Positions 45,658-58,715 are shown, numbered from the stretch's first letter. The stretch is DNA of 64,000 nt from Helcococcus ovis (GCF_004524775.2 NZ_CP119081.1:1488001-1552000); one strand, 5' to 3'. The notes: generated from the sequence alone by a model not told the origin. Program-made: numbers and translations.

Positions 45658-46064
45658 TTAAGTATTTAGAAAAAATAACTATAAAAAATATAATATTTTT
45701 TGTAATATTATATTTTTCAACTTATATATTAGCAGAAGGATTAAATTTTATATTTTCAAATATTGATATTACTTTAGTATATAAGAACATAATTATAATT
45801 TACATATTTTCTCTATTAAACAGTATATTTTTTATTAAAGTAGCATATAAAGAATTTAATATATTAAAAATATTCGGCGCGTCAATTTTCATTACAATAG
45901 CACTTTTGTTATTTTCATATACCGGAGCGTTATTGACATCATTAATCTTTCCTGATAACAAAAAGGATTTTGTGAAATTCTTAAATGATGCTATTTTTAT
46001 AAGCAGAGTATTCTTTAGTTTTTTAGTTATTGATTATATTATAGAAAATTTAAACAAGGATTAA
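45654..46064 (+). CDS. Small four-helix membrane protein, unknown function
   Basis: A 136-residue protein with four hydrophobic segments (about 12-32, 44-62, 71-93 and 112-130) and a short charged tail. No known domain is recognised. Its ATG overlaps the stop of the preceding gene as ATGA, so the two are translationally coupled. A small multi-pass protein coupled to a secreted protein is the usual layout of a bacteriocin and its immunity protein; this is inference from arrangement only. Confidence 0.7.
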   Translation: MIKYLEKITIKNIIFFVILYFSTYILAEGLNFIFSNIDITLVYKNIIIIYIFSLLNSIFFIKVAYKEFNILKIFGASIFITIALLLFSYTGALLTSLIFPDNKKDFVKFLNDAIFISRVFFSFLVIDYIIENLNKD

Positions 46065-46102
46065 TCCTTACCTATATTAAAAATATTAAGAAATGGGATA
46101 TT

Positions 46103-46144
46103 AAATAGTGTCGGTGGATAAAATTCACTTTCACTATTTTTTTT
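46103..46144 (+). terminator. Terminator of the secreted/membrane protein pair
   Basis: AAATAGTG (46103-46110) pairs with CACTATTT (46132-46139), followed by a run of T to 46144. It lies about 40 bases past the stop. Confidence 0.7.
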
Positions 46145-46208
46145 AATAAAAAATTAAACAAGATATAGACTATTGATAATTAATGAATTTTAAGAGTGGG
46201 TACCATAT

Positions 46209-47261
46209 TTACAAAACGTCTATAAAAAACTCATTTGATAAATACATCCCTTTATCTGTAAATCTATAATTATCTAGATGTTTTTCTATAATCATATTAG
46301 ATATAAATTTTTTCAAAGTTTCAGCATACTTAAGCTCAAAATCTATATTAAATTTTTCTTTATATTCTTTAGTATCTATCCCCTCTTTAGTTCCCATTTT
46401 TAAAATTATATATGTTTTTTCTAATTTTTCACCATCTAAAAGATCTTTTTCACAGCAAGGGATTTCTTCCAAATTAATTTTATCAAAATACTTTTCAAAT
46501 TCTAATTCATTTTTATATAATAACCCTTTAATAAAACTACTAGCCCCAAGTCCGATACCTATATATTCATCTAAATTCCAATACTTATAATTGTGTTTAG
46601 ATTCATATCCTTTTTTACAATAGTGATTAATTTCATAATGAATATAGTCCGTTTTTTTAATAAAATTTTGAATAACTGACAATTCTTCCTCTTCTATATC
46701 GTTTAAATATCCATCATTTAGAGAGTAAAAAGAAAGATGAGGTATATCAACTAATTTTAAGAAATTTAATTCAGTAATTTGATTTTTATAAGCAAAATAA
46801 ATATCTAAGTTAATGTTATAAACACCTTTATTGTTTATATATTCTATCATCTCTAAAATATTTTTTATTAAAATATCCCATTTTTCATTCTTAAAAGGAA
46901 ATACTTTTATTGAAAATCTATTAACTCCACAGTCAATGTAATTTTTTATTTTTGATAATTCACAATATGGATTAATTTCAATAGTAATTTCACTATTTTT
47001 TTCTAGTTTCATACTATTTAATAAGGATGTTATAAAATCAGAATATATACAAGATGGGTCTCCTCCGCCAATATATACGGAATCAATATTATAGTTTTGG
47101 ATATTCCTAATCTTCATTTCTTTATGTAAATTATCAAAATATTCTTTTTCATACAAATTCATCCCATAATAGGAATTAGTCTGTAAATAATTTACTTCTT
47201 CATTTCTAAATGGGATGTGTATATATAGTCCTATATTTTTATTTTTCATCGCCCTCATCAT
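46209..47261 (-). CDS. HemW-like protein lacking the radical-SAM cysteines
   Basis: By position (after lepA, before hrcA) and sequence this is the HemW homologue: [16 protein letters not shown] (HemW: FIGGGTPS), [20 protein letters not shown] and GIGLGASSF all match. But the cluster motif CxxxCxYC directly after IPF reads RNEEVNYL: all three cysteine positions (19, 23 and 26) are Arg, Val and Leu. Without them no 4Fe-4S cluster can form, so it cannot be a radical-SAM enzyme. It is otherwise full length (350 aa), so it may keep a binding role. No clear ribosome site separates the possible starts at 47261, 47258 and 47249. Confidence 0.88.
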   Translation of the reverse strand: MMRAMKNKNIGLYIHIPFRNEEVNYLQTNSYYGMNLYEKEYFDNLHKEMKIRNIQNYNIDSVYIGGGDPSCIYSDFITSLLNSMKLEKNSEITIEINPYCELSKIKNYIDCGVNRFSIKVFPFKNEKWDILIKNILEMIEYINNKGVYNINLDIYFAYKNQITELNFLKLVDIPHLSFYSLNDGYLNDIEEEELSVIQNFIKKTDYIHYEINHYCKKGYESKHNYKYWNLDEYIGIGLGASSFIKGLLYKNELEFEKYFDKINLEEIPCCEKDLLDGEKLEKTYIILKMGTKEGIDTKEYKEKFNIDFELKYAETLKKFISNMIIEKHLDNYRFTDKGMYLSNEFFIDVL

Positions 47262-49056
47262 ATTTTAGAACCGATAAAAATGCTTCTTGTGGCACTTGTA
47301 CTTTACCAACAGCTCTCATACGCTTCTTACCTTCTTTTTGTTTTTCCAGAAGTTTTCTCTTACGTGATATATCTCCGCCATAACACTTAGCGATAACGTC
47401 TTTTCTGTAAGCTCTAACAGTTTCTCTAGCAATAACTTTTTGTCCTATTGCAGCCTGAACAGGAATTACAAATTGATGTTTCGGTATTTCATCCTTTAGC
47501 TTACTTGCTATTTTTCTCCCTCTTTCATAAGCTTTGTCCCTATGAACAATTATAGATAAAGCATCAACACTTTCTCCATTTAACAAAATATCTAGCTTTA
47601 CTAAATCAGATTTTTCATATTTTAAGAATTCATAATCAAATGATGCATATCCCCTTGTTTTAGACTTTAACGCATCAAAGAAATCATAAATTACCTCATT
47701 AAGTGGTAAAACGTAGTTTATTTGAACTCTGTATTTGTCAAGATAAGTCATATCCTTAAACACGCCCCTTCTTTCCTGACATAATTCCATAATAGCCCCT
47801 ATATATGATTCAGGAGTCATGATATGAGCTTCTACTAATGGTTCCTCTACATAGTCAATAAGTGTTTCATGTGGGAAATCTGTAGGATTTTGAATATCTT
47901 TAACTTCTCCACTATTCATGTGAACCCTGTAAATTACTGATGGAGCAGTTGCTATAATATCTAAATCAAATTCTCTATCCAATCTTTCTTGAATGATTTC
48001 CATGTGCAAAAGTCCAAGGAAACCAGTTCTAAATCCGTACCCCAAAGCCGCAGATGTTTCAGCTTCAAAATCTAAAGAAGCATCATTTACTTTTAATTTT
48101 TCCAAAGCATCTCTAATATTATTATATGATTCACCTTCTGCCGGATATAATCCTGAGTAAACCATTGGAATTGCTTTTTTATAACCCGGAAGCGGTTCAG
48201 CAGCCGGATTATTTAAGTCTGTAACCGTATCCCCTACTTGAGCTTGTTTAATATCTTTAATTGAAGCAACCACGTAACCTACATCCCCCGCAGATATAGC
48301 ATCTGTCTTATATTCACCTTTCATTGAGTAACCAACTTCCGTTACATCAAATTTAGCTCCTGTAGACATCATCTTTATTTGTTGCCCCGGAAATATCTTG
48401 CCCTCCTTAACTCTAACATACATTACAACCCCTCTATAAGAGTCATAATATGAATCAAAAATCAAAGCCTTTAATGGAGCATTATCATCTCCTGTTGGAG
48501 CCGGAATTCTTTGAACAATAGCTTCTAACACATCTCCTATGTTTAATCCTTCTTTTGCAGAAACACACGGAACCCCTTCAGTATCTATAGCTAATATATC
48601 TTCTATCTCTTCTTTTACTTCCTCAATACGAGCAGATGGTAAATCTATCTTATTAATTACAGGAACTATTTCTAAATCTTGATCCATGGCCAAATATGTA
48701 TTTGCCAATGTCTGTGCTTCTACCCCCTGAGTCGCATCAACAATTAGTAAAGCTCCCTCACATGCCGCCAAAGATCTTGAAACTTCATAATTAAAATCTA
48801 CGTGTCCCGGTGTATCAATTAAATTTAATGTATATTTATGCCCATCCTTAGCTTCATAAAAAATTTTAATTGCTTTTAACTTAATAGTAATCCCTCTTTC
48901 TTTTTCTAATTCCATACTATCAAGCAATCTATCACTCATCTCTCTTTTTGTAACCGCACCGGTCTCTTCAATCAATCTATCAGCTAATGTTGATTTCCCA
49001 TGATCAATATGAGCTATGATCGAAAAATTTCTTATAAATTCTTTGTTATCTTTCAT
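47239..49056 (-). CDS. lepA: Elongation factor 4 (LepA), ribosome-associated GTPase
   Basis: A translational GTPase of 605 residues. G motifs: [21 protein letters not shown] and NKIDLPSA; the effector region has RGITIK. The LepA-specific C-terminal domain is present ([19 protein letters not shown] and [23 protein letters not shown]). Its end overlaps the hemW-like gene by 23 bases. Confidence 0.97.
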   Translation of the reverse strand: MKDNKEFIRNFSIIAHIDHGKSTLADRLIEETGAVTKREMSDRLLDSMELEKERGITIKLKAIKIFYEAKDGHKYTLNLIDTPGHVDFNYEVSRSLAACEGALLIVDATQGVEAQTLANTYLAMDQDLEIVPVINKIDLPSARIEEVKEEIEDILAIDTEGVPCVSAKEGLNIGDVLEAIVQRIPAPTGDDNAPLKALIFDSYYDSYRGVVMYVRVKEGKIFPGQQIKMMSTGAKFDVTEVGYSMKGEYKTDAISAGDVGYVVASIKDIKQAQVGDTVTDLNNPAAEPLPGYKKAIPMVYSGLYPAEGESYNNIRDALEKLKVNDASLDFEAETSAALGYGFRTGFLGLLHMEIIQERLDREFDLDIIATAPSVIYRVHMNSGEVKDIQNPTDFPHETLIDYVEEPLVEAHIMTPESYIGAIMELCQERRGVFKDMTYLDKYRVQINYVLPLNEVIYDFFDALKSKTRGYASFDYEFLKYEKSDLVKLDILLNGESVDALSIIVHRDKAYERGRKIASKLKDEIPKHQFVIPVQAAIGQKVIARETVRAYRKDVIAKCYGGDISRKRKLLEKQKEGKKRMRAVGKVQVPQEAFLSVLKYDEGDEK

Positions 49057-49058
49057 AT

Positions 49059-49610
49059 TTACCTTTCTGAACTAAAATTATGAATAACCTTTCCGTTAAT
49101 ACTTTTTATATTAACATTTCCCATAATTCTAGAATCCTTAGACATATCTTTTAACCTATTATCCCCCAAAACAAATACTTCATTATCCGTAACAAACCAT
49201 TTATTTTGGTTGTATACCAATGTTTCCGTTCCTTTAATGTAACCTTCTATTTTTTGAACTCCATTAATAAAAACTTTACCGTTAACAATCTCTATAACAT
49301 CTCCAGGTATACCTATAACTCTTTTAATATAATTTTTTTCATCATTTCCCTTGAAAGAAATAATATCATCATGATTTAAATCTTTAATATCTATACCTAT
49401 TTTTTTAATTAACACTTTATCCCCTTGATAAAGTGTTCTTTGCATTGAATCTCCTTCTATTGATACTATGGAGAACAATAATTTATCAATAACAAAAGCT
49501 AAAAATATAGCAACTAAAATAACTATAGCTAAAATCTTTAGTAAATTAATAATCTTTTTTCTATTTTTCTTTTTTCGCTTAATTTTTTTTAATAATAATA
49601 TATCTTCCAA
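49059..49610 (-). CDS. lepB: Signal peptidase I (second copy)
   Basis: A 183-residue membrane-anchored serine-lysine protease that removes signal peptides. One N-terminal membrane segment (about 20-43). The catalytic Ser55 is in [10 protein letters not shown], Lys96 in [11 protein letters not shown] and box E is [16 protein letters not shown]. It follows the other signal peptidase gene by 2 bases, and lepA follows it by 2 bases. Confidence 0.94.
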   Translation of the reverse strand: MEDILLLKKIKRKKKNRKKIINLLKILAIVILVAIFLAFVIDKLLFSIVSIEGDSMQRTLYQGDKVLIKKIGIDIKDLNHDDIISFKGNDEKNYIKRVIGIPGDVIEIVNGKVFINGVQKIEGYIKGTETLVYNQNKWFVTDNEVFVLGDNRLKDMSKDSRIMGNVNIKSINGKVIHNFSSER

Positions 49611-49612
49611 AA

Positions 49613-50236
49613 CTATTTAAGCAAACCAAATCCACTAAATGGATAAAATCTAAAGTTTGCAACCCCCTTTATTCTATCAAGTTCAATCGGTCCAAAAACT
49701 CTTGAATCAGTACTTCCATTTGGAAGCCTATTATCACCCATTACAAAATATTGGTTGTGACCTAATTTCCACTCGAATCCATTTATTGTTTCTGTATATT
49801 GTTGATTTATATATGGTTCTTCATAAACTTTACCGTTTATATATACTTTACCATCAATTATTTGAATATATTCTCCGGGTAATCCTATAATTCTTTTAAT
49901 ATAATCCTTATTTTCATCAAACTTCATTACAATAATATCTTTTCTTTTAATTGGGCTAAACTTCATCGTAATTTTATTTACCAAAACTCTATCATTATCA
50001 TGAAGAGTATTTAGCATTGAACTTCCGGATATTCTGGTCGGTTCAAATATAAATGTTTTAATTAAAAATGCTAAAATTATAGCTATTAATATCGCTCTGG
50101 CCCATTCCATAATTATACTTGTTTTATTTTCTTTTTTCTCATTATAATCTGTATTTTTTTCTTCATTATTTAATTCATTAATATCTTTAACTTTTTCTTG
50201 ATTATCTTCTAACTCTTGACGTTTATTTTCAGACAT
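49613..50236 (-). CDS. lepB: Signal peptidase I (first copy)
   Basis: A 207-residue signal peptidase with a charged cytoplasmic N-terminus (1-40), one membrane segment (about 43-63), catalytic Ser73 in SGSSMLNTL, Lys114 in YIKRIIGLPGE and box E FVMGDNRLPNGSTDSR. It is the first gene of a lepB-lepB-lepA-hemW-like unit and is divergent from rpsT. Paralogues with different sequence suggest different substrate ranges. Confidence 0.94.
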   Translation of the reverse strand: MSENKRQELEDNQEKVKDINELNNEEKNTDYNEKKENKTSIIMEWARAILIAIILAFLIKTFIFEPTRISGSSMLNTLHDNDRVLVNKITMKFSPIKRKDIIVMKFDENKDYIKRIIGLPGEYIQIIDGKVYINGKVYEEPYINQQYTETINGFEWKLGHNQYFVMGDNRLPNGSTDSRVFGPIELDRIKGVANFRFYPFSGFGLLK

Positions 50237-50316
50237 AATTAACCTCTTTCTATTTTTTCGATAATATATATTATATCATTTTAATAAAATTTTCTAAAGT
50301 ATAAATAATATTTTTC

Positions 50317-50345
50317 TTGATTTAAATACAACATTTTGATATACT
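50317..50345 (+). promoter_or_regulatory. Promoter of rpsT
   Basis: TTGATT (50317-50322), 17-base spacer, TATACT (50340-50345), 42 bases before the ATG. Confidence 0.7.
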
Positions 50346-50387
50346 TATTGATGTTATCGAAATAGATTATTTACGGGAGGTGACTAT

Positions 50388-50654
50388 ATGGCAAATATTA
50401 AATCAGCAATAAAAAGAATTGATGTTACTAAAAGACAAACATTAAAAAATAGAGCTAAAAAAAGCGAATTAAAAACTTTAACTAAAAAATTTGATTTAGC
50501 TGTTGAAGAAAGTAGATTAGAAGATGCAACAAACTTATTAAAAGTTTTAGATAAAAAATTAAAAAAAGCTGTATCAAAGAGTGTTTTACATAAAAACGCT
50601 GCTTCAAGAAGATTAAGTAAATTAAGCTCAAAATTAGGTAAAGCTAAAGCTTAG
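50388..50654 (+). CDS. rpsT: 30S ribosomal protein bS20
   Basis: An 88-residue basic, helical primary-binding protein of 16S rRNA. MANIKSAIKRIDVTKRQTL and the C-terminal SVLHKNAASRRLSKLSSKL are diagnostic. The start has GGGAGGTG. It is the only plus-strand gene in this cluster and has its own promoter and terminator. Confidence 0.97.
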   Translation: MANIKSAIKRIDVTKRQTLKNRAKKSELKTLTKKFDLAVEESRLEDATNLLKVLDKKLKKAVSKSVLHKNAASRRLSKLSSKLGKAKA

Positions 50655-50679
50655 TTAATAAATTAATATTGAATTTATA

Positions 50680-50705
50680 AAAGGTGCCTATGTGCATCTT
50701 TTTTA
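50680..50705 (+). terminator. Terminator of rpsT
   Basis: AAAGGTGC and GCATCTTT pair with one G-T pair around a 6-base loop, followed by TTTTAATTTT. Confidence 0.75.
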
Positions 50706-50743
50706 ATTTTAAAATAAAAAATAGTAAACATATTCTACATTCA

Positions 50744-51772
50744 CTATTTTTTCATACAAAATTCTAATATTAACCTTTCAATTATATCTTCGATTTTCCT
50801 TTTTGAAGTTTTAAAATTTCTCTCACTCTTAAAACAAAGATCATGAAGCAATAATAAATCCTTTAATTCATAATTTCTCACTAATTTATCAAGCTTTTTA
50901 TATTCAAATGGCGATAAATTACAATAAGACTGACCTGTTTGAATATTTAATCGCTTATCATAACAGTCTTTTACACAAATCATATTTCTAACTTGGCGTA
51001 TTATCATGTAATAAATCATCATTTGATCTTCGTTTTTCATCGTGCTATATGAATATAACGATTTTTTCAAATCTTTACTACTCATATAATCTAATAAACC
51101 AAATATTTTTTCCTCAAAAGTATCAATTATACTTTCTTCTATTTCATCATATGTTGGAGATTTACTCTTTATATTATTTAAAAGTTTTGATAATTCATTT
51201 TCCACTTCAAACAATGTCTTTTTAGAATCTCTATCTAAATATCTAAGTCTTTCTGTTATTAATCTAATAGAGTTAATATCAATACTAACGCCATTATTAA
51301 TAAAAAATTTCCTTACAAAGCTAACAAAATTTTTTTGATCTAACCTTGAAAAACAATATATATGTCCAAATTTTTCTATTTGCTTTACAAATTTCCCCTT
51401 AAATAACTTATCTGAATTATAAACGAAAAATAAATATGTCATAGTATTGAATTTTTCAAAAAAAGATGAAATGTAATTTAGTAATTCTTCATATTTTTTT
51501 AATGAATCTTTGTTGAAATCACAATTATCTATAACAACCAATCTTCTATCAGACATTAAAGGAAGAGTTTCAACCATAGTTTGAAATTTTTCTTTCTCTA
51601 ATGTTTGAAAATCAACTTTTTCATAATTAAAATCTAAAAAATCATTTCCAATAAAATCATTTTTCAATGTTTTTAAGCTCAAATCAAGAAAATATTTATC
51701 TTCCACTTGTAATAAGTTTATATTTTTTAAATTATTTTTATCTATGTTATTTAACAAATCTATATAATTCAT
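50744..51772 (-). CDS. holA: DNA polymerase III delta subunit
   Basis: The clamp-loader subunit that opens the sliding clamp. Family features: the N-terminal ATPase-like fold with YEKVDFQTLEKEKFQTMVETLPLM, RRLVVIDN, then the lid and C-terminal helices (LFEVENELSKL, FGLLDYMSSKDLKKSLY and YMIIRQVRNMICVKD). The length of 342 residues is normal. It stands next to rpsT, as in most Firmicutes. Confidence 0.92.
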   Translation of the reverse strand: MNYIDLLNNIDKNNLKNINLLQVEDKYFLDLSLKTLKNDFIGNDFLDFNYEKVDFQTLEKEKFQTMVETLPLMSDRRLVVIDNCDFNKDSLKKYEELLNYISSFFEKFNTMTYLFFVYNSDKLFKGKFVKQIEKFGHIYCFSRLDQKNFVSFVRKFFINNGVSIDINSIRLITERLRYLDRDSKKTLFEVENELSKLLNNIKSKSPTYDEIEESIIDTFEEKIFGLLDYMSSKDLKKSLYSYSTMKNEDQMMIYYMIIRQVRNMICVKDCYDKRLNIQTGQSYCNLSPFEYKKLDKLVRNYELKDLLLLHDLCFKSERNFKTSKRKIEDIIERLILEFCMKK

Positions 51773-51796
51773 GACTACCTCAAAAGTGTTTTAACA

Positions 51797-51848
51797 TAAA
51801 AAATAGCTGTTGCTTAATAACTGGTAGTGTTATTTTGCAACAGTTATT
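51797..51848 (-). terminator. Terminator of the atp operon
   Basis: AATAGCTGTTGC (51802-51813) pairs with GCAACAGTTATT (51837-51848) with one G-T pair; on the minus strand TTTTTT follows. It is 6 bases past the atpC stop. Confidence 0.8.
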
Positions 51849-51853
51849 CCATT

Positions 51854-52255
51854 TTAATAATTATCTTTAACATTTAATCTATTTAATGCTTTTTTCAAAG
51901 AAATTTCCGCTTTATCTATATCGGATGATTCTTTTGCTTCCTTAATACGTCTTTCAGCCCTTTCTTTAGCTTCTAGCGCTCTATTTTTATCAATTTCTTC
52001 TGTCCATTCACAAGCATCTGACATTATTGTAATTTCATTATTTTTATAAGTTAAATATCCCCCAGCAATAGCAGCATATCTAAACTCTCCATTAATTTTA
52101 ATTTTTAATGCTCTTATATCTAACGATGCAATTAACGGAACATGATTTTTCAAAATTGCAAAATCTCCGTTTAAGCCTCTAGCTATCAACATATCAATAC
52201 CATCATCATAAAACAATCTATCCGGAGTAACTATTTTTAAATGTAAATTTTCCAT
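51854..52255 (-). CDS. atpC: F-type ATP synthase epsilon subunit
   Basis: A 133-residue central-stalk subunit. The N-terminal beta sandwich (LHLKIVTPDRLFYDDGIDMLI) and C-terminal helical hairpin (RALEAKERAERRIKEAK) are complete. Known epsilon subunits inhibit ATP hydrolysis. It is the last gene of the operon, 8 bases after atpD. Confidence 0.95.
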   Translation of the reverse strand: MENLHLKIVTPDRLFYDDGIDMLIARGLNGDFAILKNHVPLIASLDIRALKIKINGEFRYAAIAGGYLTYKNNEITIMSDACEWTEEIDKNRALEAKERAERRIKEAKESSDIDKAEISLKKALNRLNVKDNY

Positions 52256-52263
52256 AGTTCCTC

Positions 52264-54541
<2,278 letters not shown>

Positions 54542-54553
54542 TTTGCCCTCTTT

Positions 54554-56056
54554 CTAAGCATAAGATTTCTTAAATTCTACAATCATATCATTTATTTCTT
54601 GTTGTAATTCTTTTGAAAAATCTTCAGTTAAAATCTTCTCTCTCAATTCAAAATAATTATTTTGTGCATATTCAATTAAATTTGCTTCAAAATCTTTAAT
54701 TCTTTCAACTTCAATATCATCTAATAGCCTATTTGTTGTAGCATATAAAATAATTACTTGATCTCTAACGTCAACCGGTGAATTTTGAGGTTGTTTCATT
54801 ATTTCCATTACTCTCTTACCATGATCTAATTTAGATTTTGTTGATTTATCTAATTCTGAACCAAATTGTGAAAATGATTCCAACTCTCTAAATTGAGCAA
54901 GTTCAAGTTTAATACCGCCTGAAACTTTCTTCATCGGCTTTAATTGAGCTGATCCCCCTACTCTAGATACAGATAACCCCGAGTTTACCGCAGGTCTTTG
55001 CCCTGAGAAAAATAATTCTGATTCTAAGAATATTTGTCCATCTGTAATAGAAATTACATTTGTAGGAATATATGCCGAAATATCTCCGGCTTGTGTTTCG
55101 ATAATAGGAAGTGCAGTTATTGAACCTCCACCCAATTTATCACTTAATTTTGCAGCTCTTTCCAATAATCTTGAATGCAAGTAAAATACATCTCCGGGAT
55201 ATGCTTCACGTCCCGGTGGTCTTCTAAGCAACAAGGACATGGCTCTATATGCAACGGCGTGTTTACTTAAATCATCGTAAACTATTAATACATCTTTACC
55301 TTGATGCATGAAATATTCCCCCATTGCCACACCTGAATACGGCGCTAAATATTGCAATGGTGCCAGTCTTGATGCAGATTCAGATACAACAATTGTATAT
55401 TCCATCGCACCTTTCTTTTCAAAAAGATTTACAATACCTGCTACTGTAGACTCTTTTTGTCCGATAGCCACATAAATACAAATTACATCTTTACCTTTTT
55501 GATTAATAATTGTATCAGTTGCAATTGTAGTTTTACCTGTTTGTCTATCACCTATAATTAATTCTCTTTGTCCTTTTCCAATCGGTATTAATGCGTCTAT
55601 AGCTTTTATACCAGTTTGAAGTGGTTCATTAACTGATTTTCTGTCTATAACTTGAGGCGCCGGAGATTCTACAGGTCTAAATTCTGTAGTTTCAATCTTT
55701 CCTTTACCATCAATAGGTTGTCCTAAAGCATTAACAACTCTACCAATCATATTTTCTCCAACGGGAACTTCAGCAATACGTCCCGTTCTCTTTACTTTTC
55801 CACCTTCTTTTAAGTTATTATCATCACCTAAAAGTACAGCCCCTATATTGTTTTCTTCAAGGTTAAGAGCCATTCCATATACCCCACCTTCAAATTCCAA
55901 CAACTCTCCCGCCATACAATCTTCTAGTCCATGAACACGTGAAATACCATCTCCGACTTCAATAATTGTACCTTCGTCAACTATTTCAGTTTTTTGATCA
56001 TATTTATCAATCATAGTTTTAATGATTGAACTGATCTCTTCCGGTTTTAGTTTCAT
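54554..56056 (-). CDS. atpA: F-type ATP synthase alpha subunit
   Basis: The non-catalytic nucleotide-binding subunit of 500 residues. Walker A is [11 protein letters not shown], with [21 protein letters not shown] and the F1 signature [17 protein letters not shown]. Complete and normal. Confidence 0.98.
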   Translation of the reverse strand: MKLKPEEISSIIKTMIDKYDQKTEIVDEGTIIEVGDGISRVHGLEDCMAGELLEFEGGVYGMALNLEENNIGAVLLGDDNNLKEGGKVKRTGRIAEVPVGENMIGRVVNALGQPIDGKGKIETTEFRPVESPAPQVIDRKSVNEPLQTGIKAIDALIPIGKGQRELIIGDRQTGKTTIATDTIINQKGKDVICIYVAIGQKESTVAGIVNLFEKKGAMEYTIVVSESASRLAPLQYLAPYSGVAMGEYFMHQGKDVLIVYDDLSKHAVAYRAMSLLLRRPPGREAYPGDVFYLHSRLLERAAKLSDKLGGGSITALPIIETQAGDISAYIPTNVISITDGQIFLESELFFSGQRPAVNSGLSVSRVGGSAQLKPMKKVSGGIKLELAQFRELESFSQFGSELDKSTKSKLDHGKRVMEIMKQPQNSPVDVRDQVIILYATTNRLLDDIEVERIKDFEANLIEYAQNNYFELREKILTEDFSKELQQEINDMIVEFKKSYA

Positions 56057-56060
56057 CTAT

Positions 56061-56597
56061 TCACCCTCTTTCTTTAAGTGAGCTTCTCAAAACTTCAAGT
56101 CTTGACTTAATACTATTGTCTATTCTCTTTCCATCAATAAATACGGAAATTCCACCAATTAGTGTTTCATCAATTTTATTTTCAAGCTCAACTTTTTTTT
56201 CGAATTTTTTTTCTAATATTAATATTAAATTGTTTAGATCAGATTGATCCAGCTTATTCGCTGAATAAACTATTCCTTCCGCTATATTTTTATTAATATT
56301 ATAATTTTTTCTATATTCTTTTACTAATTCCTTAAATACTAAAAACCTTGATTTATCAATTAATACCTTTAGCAAATTTAATGTATCTACATCAATATCT
56401 GAAAAAACTTTTGATATTAATTGCTTTTTATCATCTTTTGTAACATTAGGATTTAACAATAATTGATTAATTTCTTCATATTCATTCAAAACTTTTTCAA
56501 TTTCAAGTAAATCCTTTTTATGAATATCAAGTTTGTCCTTTTCTAAGGATAATGTGAAAAATGCTTCTGAATAAACTTTACTTACACGATTATTCAT
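56061..56597 (-). CDS. atpH: F-type ATP synthase delta subunit
   Basis: A 178-residue peripheral-stalk subunit. The N-terminal VSKVYSEAFFTLSLEKDKL and the C-terminal LENKIDETLIGGISVFIDGKRIDNSIKSRL (in two parts, IDETLIGG and IDNSIKSRLEVL) are typical. It overlaps the atpF end by 8 bases. Confidence 0.95.
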   Translation of the reverse strand: MNNRVSKVYSEAFFTLSLEKDKLDIHKKDLLEIEKVLNEYEEINQLLLNPNVTKDDKKQLISKVFSDIDVDTLNLLKVLIDKSRFLVFKELVKEYRKNYNINKNIAEGIVYSANKLDQSDLNNLILILEKKFEKKVELENKIDETLIGGISVFIDGKRIDNSIKSRLEVLRSSLKERG

Positions 56598-57096
56598 AAG
56601 ACTCCTCCAAATCCTTAATAAATGATTTTACCAAGTTTTTATCAGTATCTGTATTTACCTTTTCTCTTAATACTTTTTCCGCAGCACTAATTGCCATATC
56701 AGCAATTTCATCATTCATTGATTTCATTACTTTGATTTTTTCAGTTTCTAAAGCTAATACACCTTTTTCATATTCAACTTTAGCCAATTCTTTGGATTCT
56801 TGTATTGCTTTATTTTTAATTTCTTCTCCATAAGATCTTGCCTTTGAAATGATTTCAGATGATTCTTGCTTAGCTTCTAAAATCTTTGTATCATACTCTG
56901 CTTTGATTCTTTGTGCTTCGGCATTAGCATATTCACTATCTCTTATACTTTTTTCAATAAATGCCTGTCTTTTTTCTAGTAAGTCCTTTACAGGTTTATA
57001 TAAGAAATATCTAACAACTAAGAATAAAATCAATGTCGCTGCTAATTGTATTAATACTCCAGGAAACTCAGGAATAATCTTTACTTCAATTCCCAT
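56590..57096 (-). CDS. atpF: F-type ATP synthase b subunit
   Basis: The peripheral-stalk dimer subunit, 168 residues. One membrane segment (about 11-29) is followed by a long charged coiled coil beginning at FLYKPVKDLLEKRQAFIEKS. Complete. Confidence 0.96.
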   Translation of the reverse strand: MGIEVKIIPEFPGVLIQLAATLILFLVVRYFLYKPVKDLLEKRQAFIEKSIRDSEYANAEAQRIKAEYDTKILEAKQESSEIISKARSYGEEIKNKAIQESKELAKVEYEKGVLALETEKIKVMKSMNDEIADMAISAAEKVLREKVNTDTDKNLVKSFIKDLEESYE

Positions 57097-57121
57097 TTAT
57101 ATTCCTTTCTAAATACTTATA

Positions 57122-57391
<270 letters not shown>

Positions 57392-57399
57392 CTAAATTT

Positions 57400-58098
57400 T
57401 TAAATAATTTCTCTATCTCCTATTGCCAATGATACATTTACCATTGTCAACATTATAAATACAAATGTTTGAATTAAGCCTGCAAAAACATCAAAGTATG
57501 CGTGGAACACCGGCGTAATAAATGGTGTTAAAAACACCGAGATACTATTTAGCGCCGCATAAAGTAATGTTGTTACTATGACCCCACTCAATATATTACC
57601 AAACAAACGGAATGATAATGATATTGGATTAGCTAATTCCCCTAATAAATTAATAGGTAATAAAACTGGTATGGGTTCAATATATCCTTTAAGATATGCT
57701 CCTATACCATTAAATCTTATATTATTAATATGTATCATCAATGTTGTAATTATTGCTAAAGTAAATGGCACTGTATAATTTGATGTTGGAGGTTTAAGAC
57801 CTAACAACCCTAACAAATTTGATGTTGCTAAAAACATTGCCAAACTTGTAATATAAGGTGTAAATCCAACATTCGCTTTTCCCATGGTAACAGTAACCAG
57901 ATTTTCCATTCCTTCAACAAAAATTTCCGCTAATAGTAAAATACCTTTCGGCTTTTCTTTAAAATTAGCACGTTTAGCTTTAATTCCTATAATTATGGAA
58001 ATTAAACTCAAAACAAAAACAACAAGTACTGAATTAACTAATTCCGGAGAAATAGTATAAATTTTACCATTTAGTACAATATCTATACTAATGTTCAT
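57400..58098 (-). CDS. atpB: F-type ATP synthase a subunit
   Basis: The stator channel subunit. Five or six membrane segments; the essential Arg lies in NPISLSFRLFGNILSG, and the C-terminal FVFIMLTMVNVSLAIG is typical. I start at ATG 58098 (MNISIDIVLNGK, 232 aa) with AAAGGATGG before it; an ATG three codons upstream sits on that site. Confidence 0.96.
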   Translation of the reverse strand: MNISIDIVLNGKIYTISPELVNSVLVVFVLSLISIIIGIKAKRANFKEKPKGILLLAEIFVEGMENLVTVTMGKANVGFTPYITSLAMFLATSNLLGLLGLKPPTSNYTVPFTLAIITTLMIHINNIRFNGIGAYLKGYIEPIPVLLPINLLGELANPISLSFRLFGNILSGVIVTTLLYAALNSISVFLTPFITPVFHAYFDVFAGLIQTFVFIMLTMVNVSLAIGDREII

Positions 58099-58516
58099 CT
58101 TTACCATCCTTTCTGACAGAATTATTTTTTCTTTCTTCGATAAAAGAAAACAAATTATTTATATAAAAAACAAATTTAATTGACAACATGCCAATTAAAC
58201 ATGTAAATATATTTAAATAAATTGACTTGGCTGCAATAAAAAATATTAATCCTGAAATTAAATACCTGACTGAATAATTTATAGCCATATACCTTTTAGC
58301 CTGTGCTTCACTTTTTTCAATTGCCACAACAATGTTAAGGTAAAGTATTTTAAAAAATGCTATACTAACAAATCCACCAAGTAAAAGTCCTAATATTTTA
58401 GGCAGAACCTTATCAAAAAATATCAATATAATAATACTTTCAACAATCAAAAGAATAAGAACTTTAATTATGATACTATTTACATATTTTTCATTTTCTA
58501 TCACATTCTTTTTCAC
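58088..58516 (-). CDS. atpI: ATP synthase subunit I (AtpI)
   Basis: A 142-residue protein with four membrane segments (about 16-34, 40-62, 82-98 and 100-122). AtpI family members help assemble the c ring. It overlaps atpB and the preceding atpZ-like gene, as is usual at the head of atp operons. The call rests on topology and position; sequence conservation in this family is low. Confidence 0.85.
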   Translation of the reverse strand: MKKNVIENEKYVNSIIIKVLILLIVESIIILIFFDKVLPKILGLLLGGFVSIAFFKILYLNIVVAIEKSEAQAKRYMAINYSVRYLISGLIFFIAAKSIYLNIFTCLIGMLSIKFVFYINNLFSFIEERKNNSVRKDGKDEH

Positions 58517-58715
58517 CTTTCTCAGTAGAATTAAGAGACATAATCAATTTATATGAATTAATAAATCCTGATGCAACACCCATTATTAACAATATTATAG
58601 AAAATATCCATTTAGTCCCAATCCATTTATCAATATAATTACCAAGTAAAAGTCCTAAAATAATAGGAACAGACATAGTAATTGCTAATTGTGTAATTAA
58701 AACTAAATTTTTCAT
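58491..58715 (-). CDS. atpZ: AtpZ/AtpQ-like small membrane protein
   Basis: A 74-residue protein with two membrane segments and the pattern ITMSVPIILGLLLGNYIDKWIGT followed by a glycine-bearing second helix (split here as LGLLLGNYIDKW and MGVASGFINSYK). This fits the AtpZ/AtpQ family found first in clostridial atp operons, with a proposed role in ion supply or assembly. It has GAGGTG before the ATG. Confidence 0.85.
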   Translation of the reverse strand: MKNLVLITQLAITMSVPIILGLLLGNYIDKWIGTKWIFSIILLIMGVASGFINSYKLIMSLNSTEKGEKECDRK

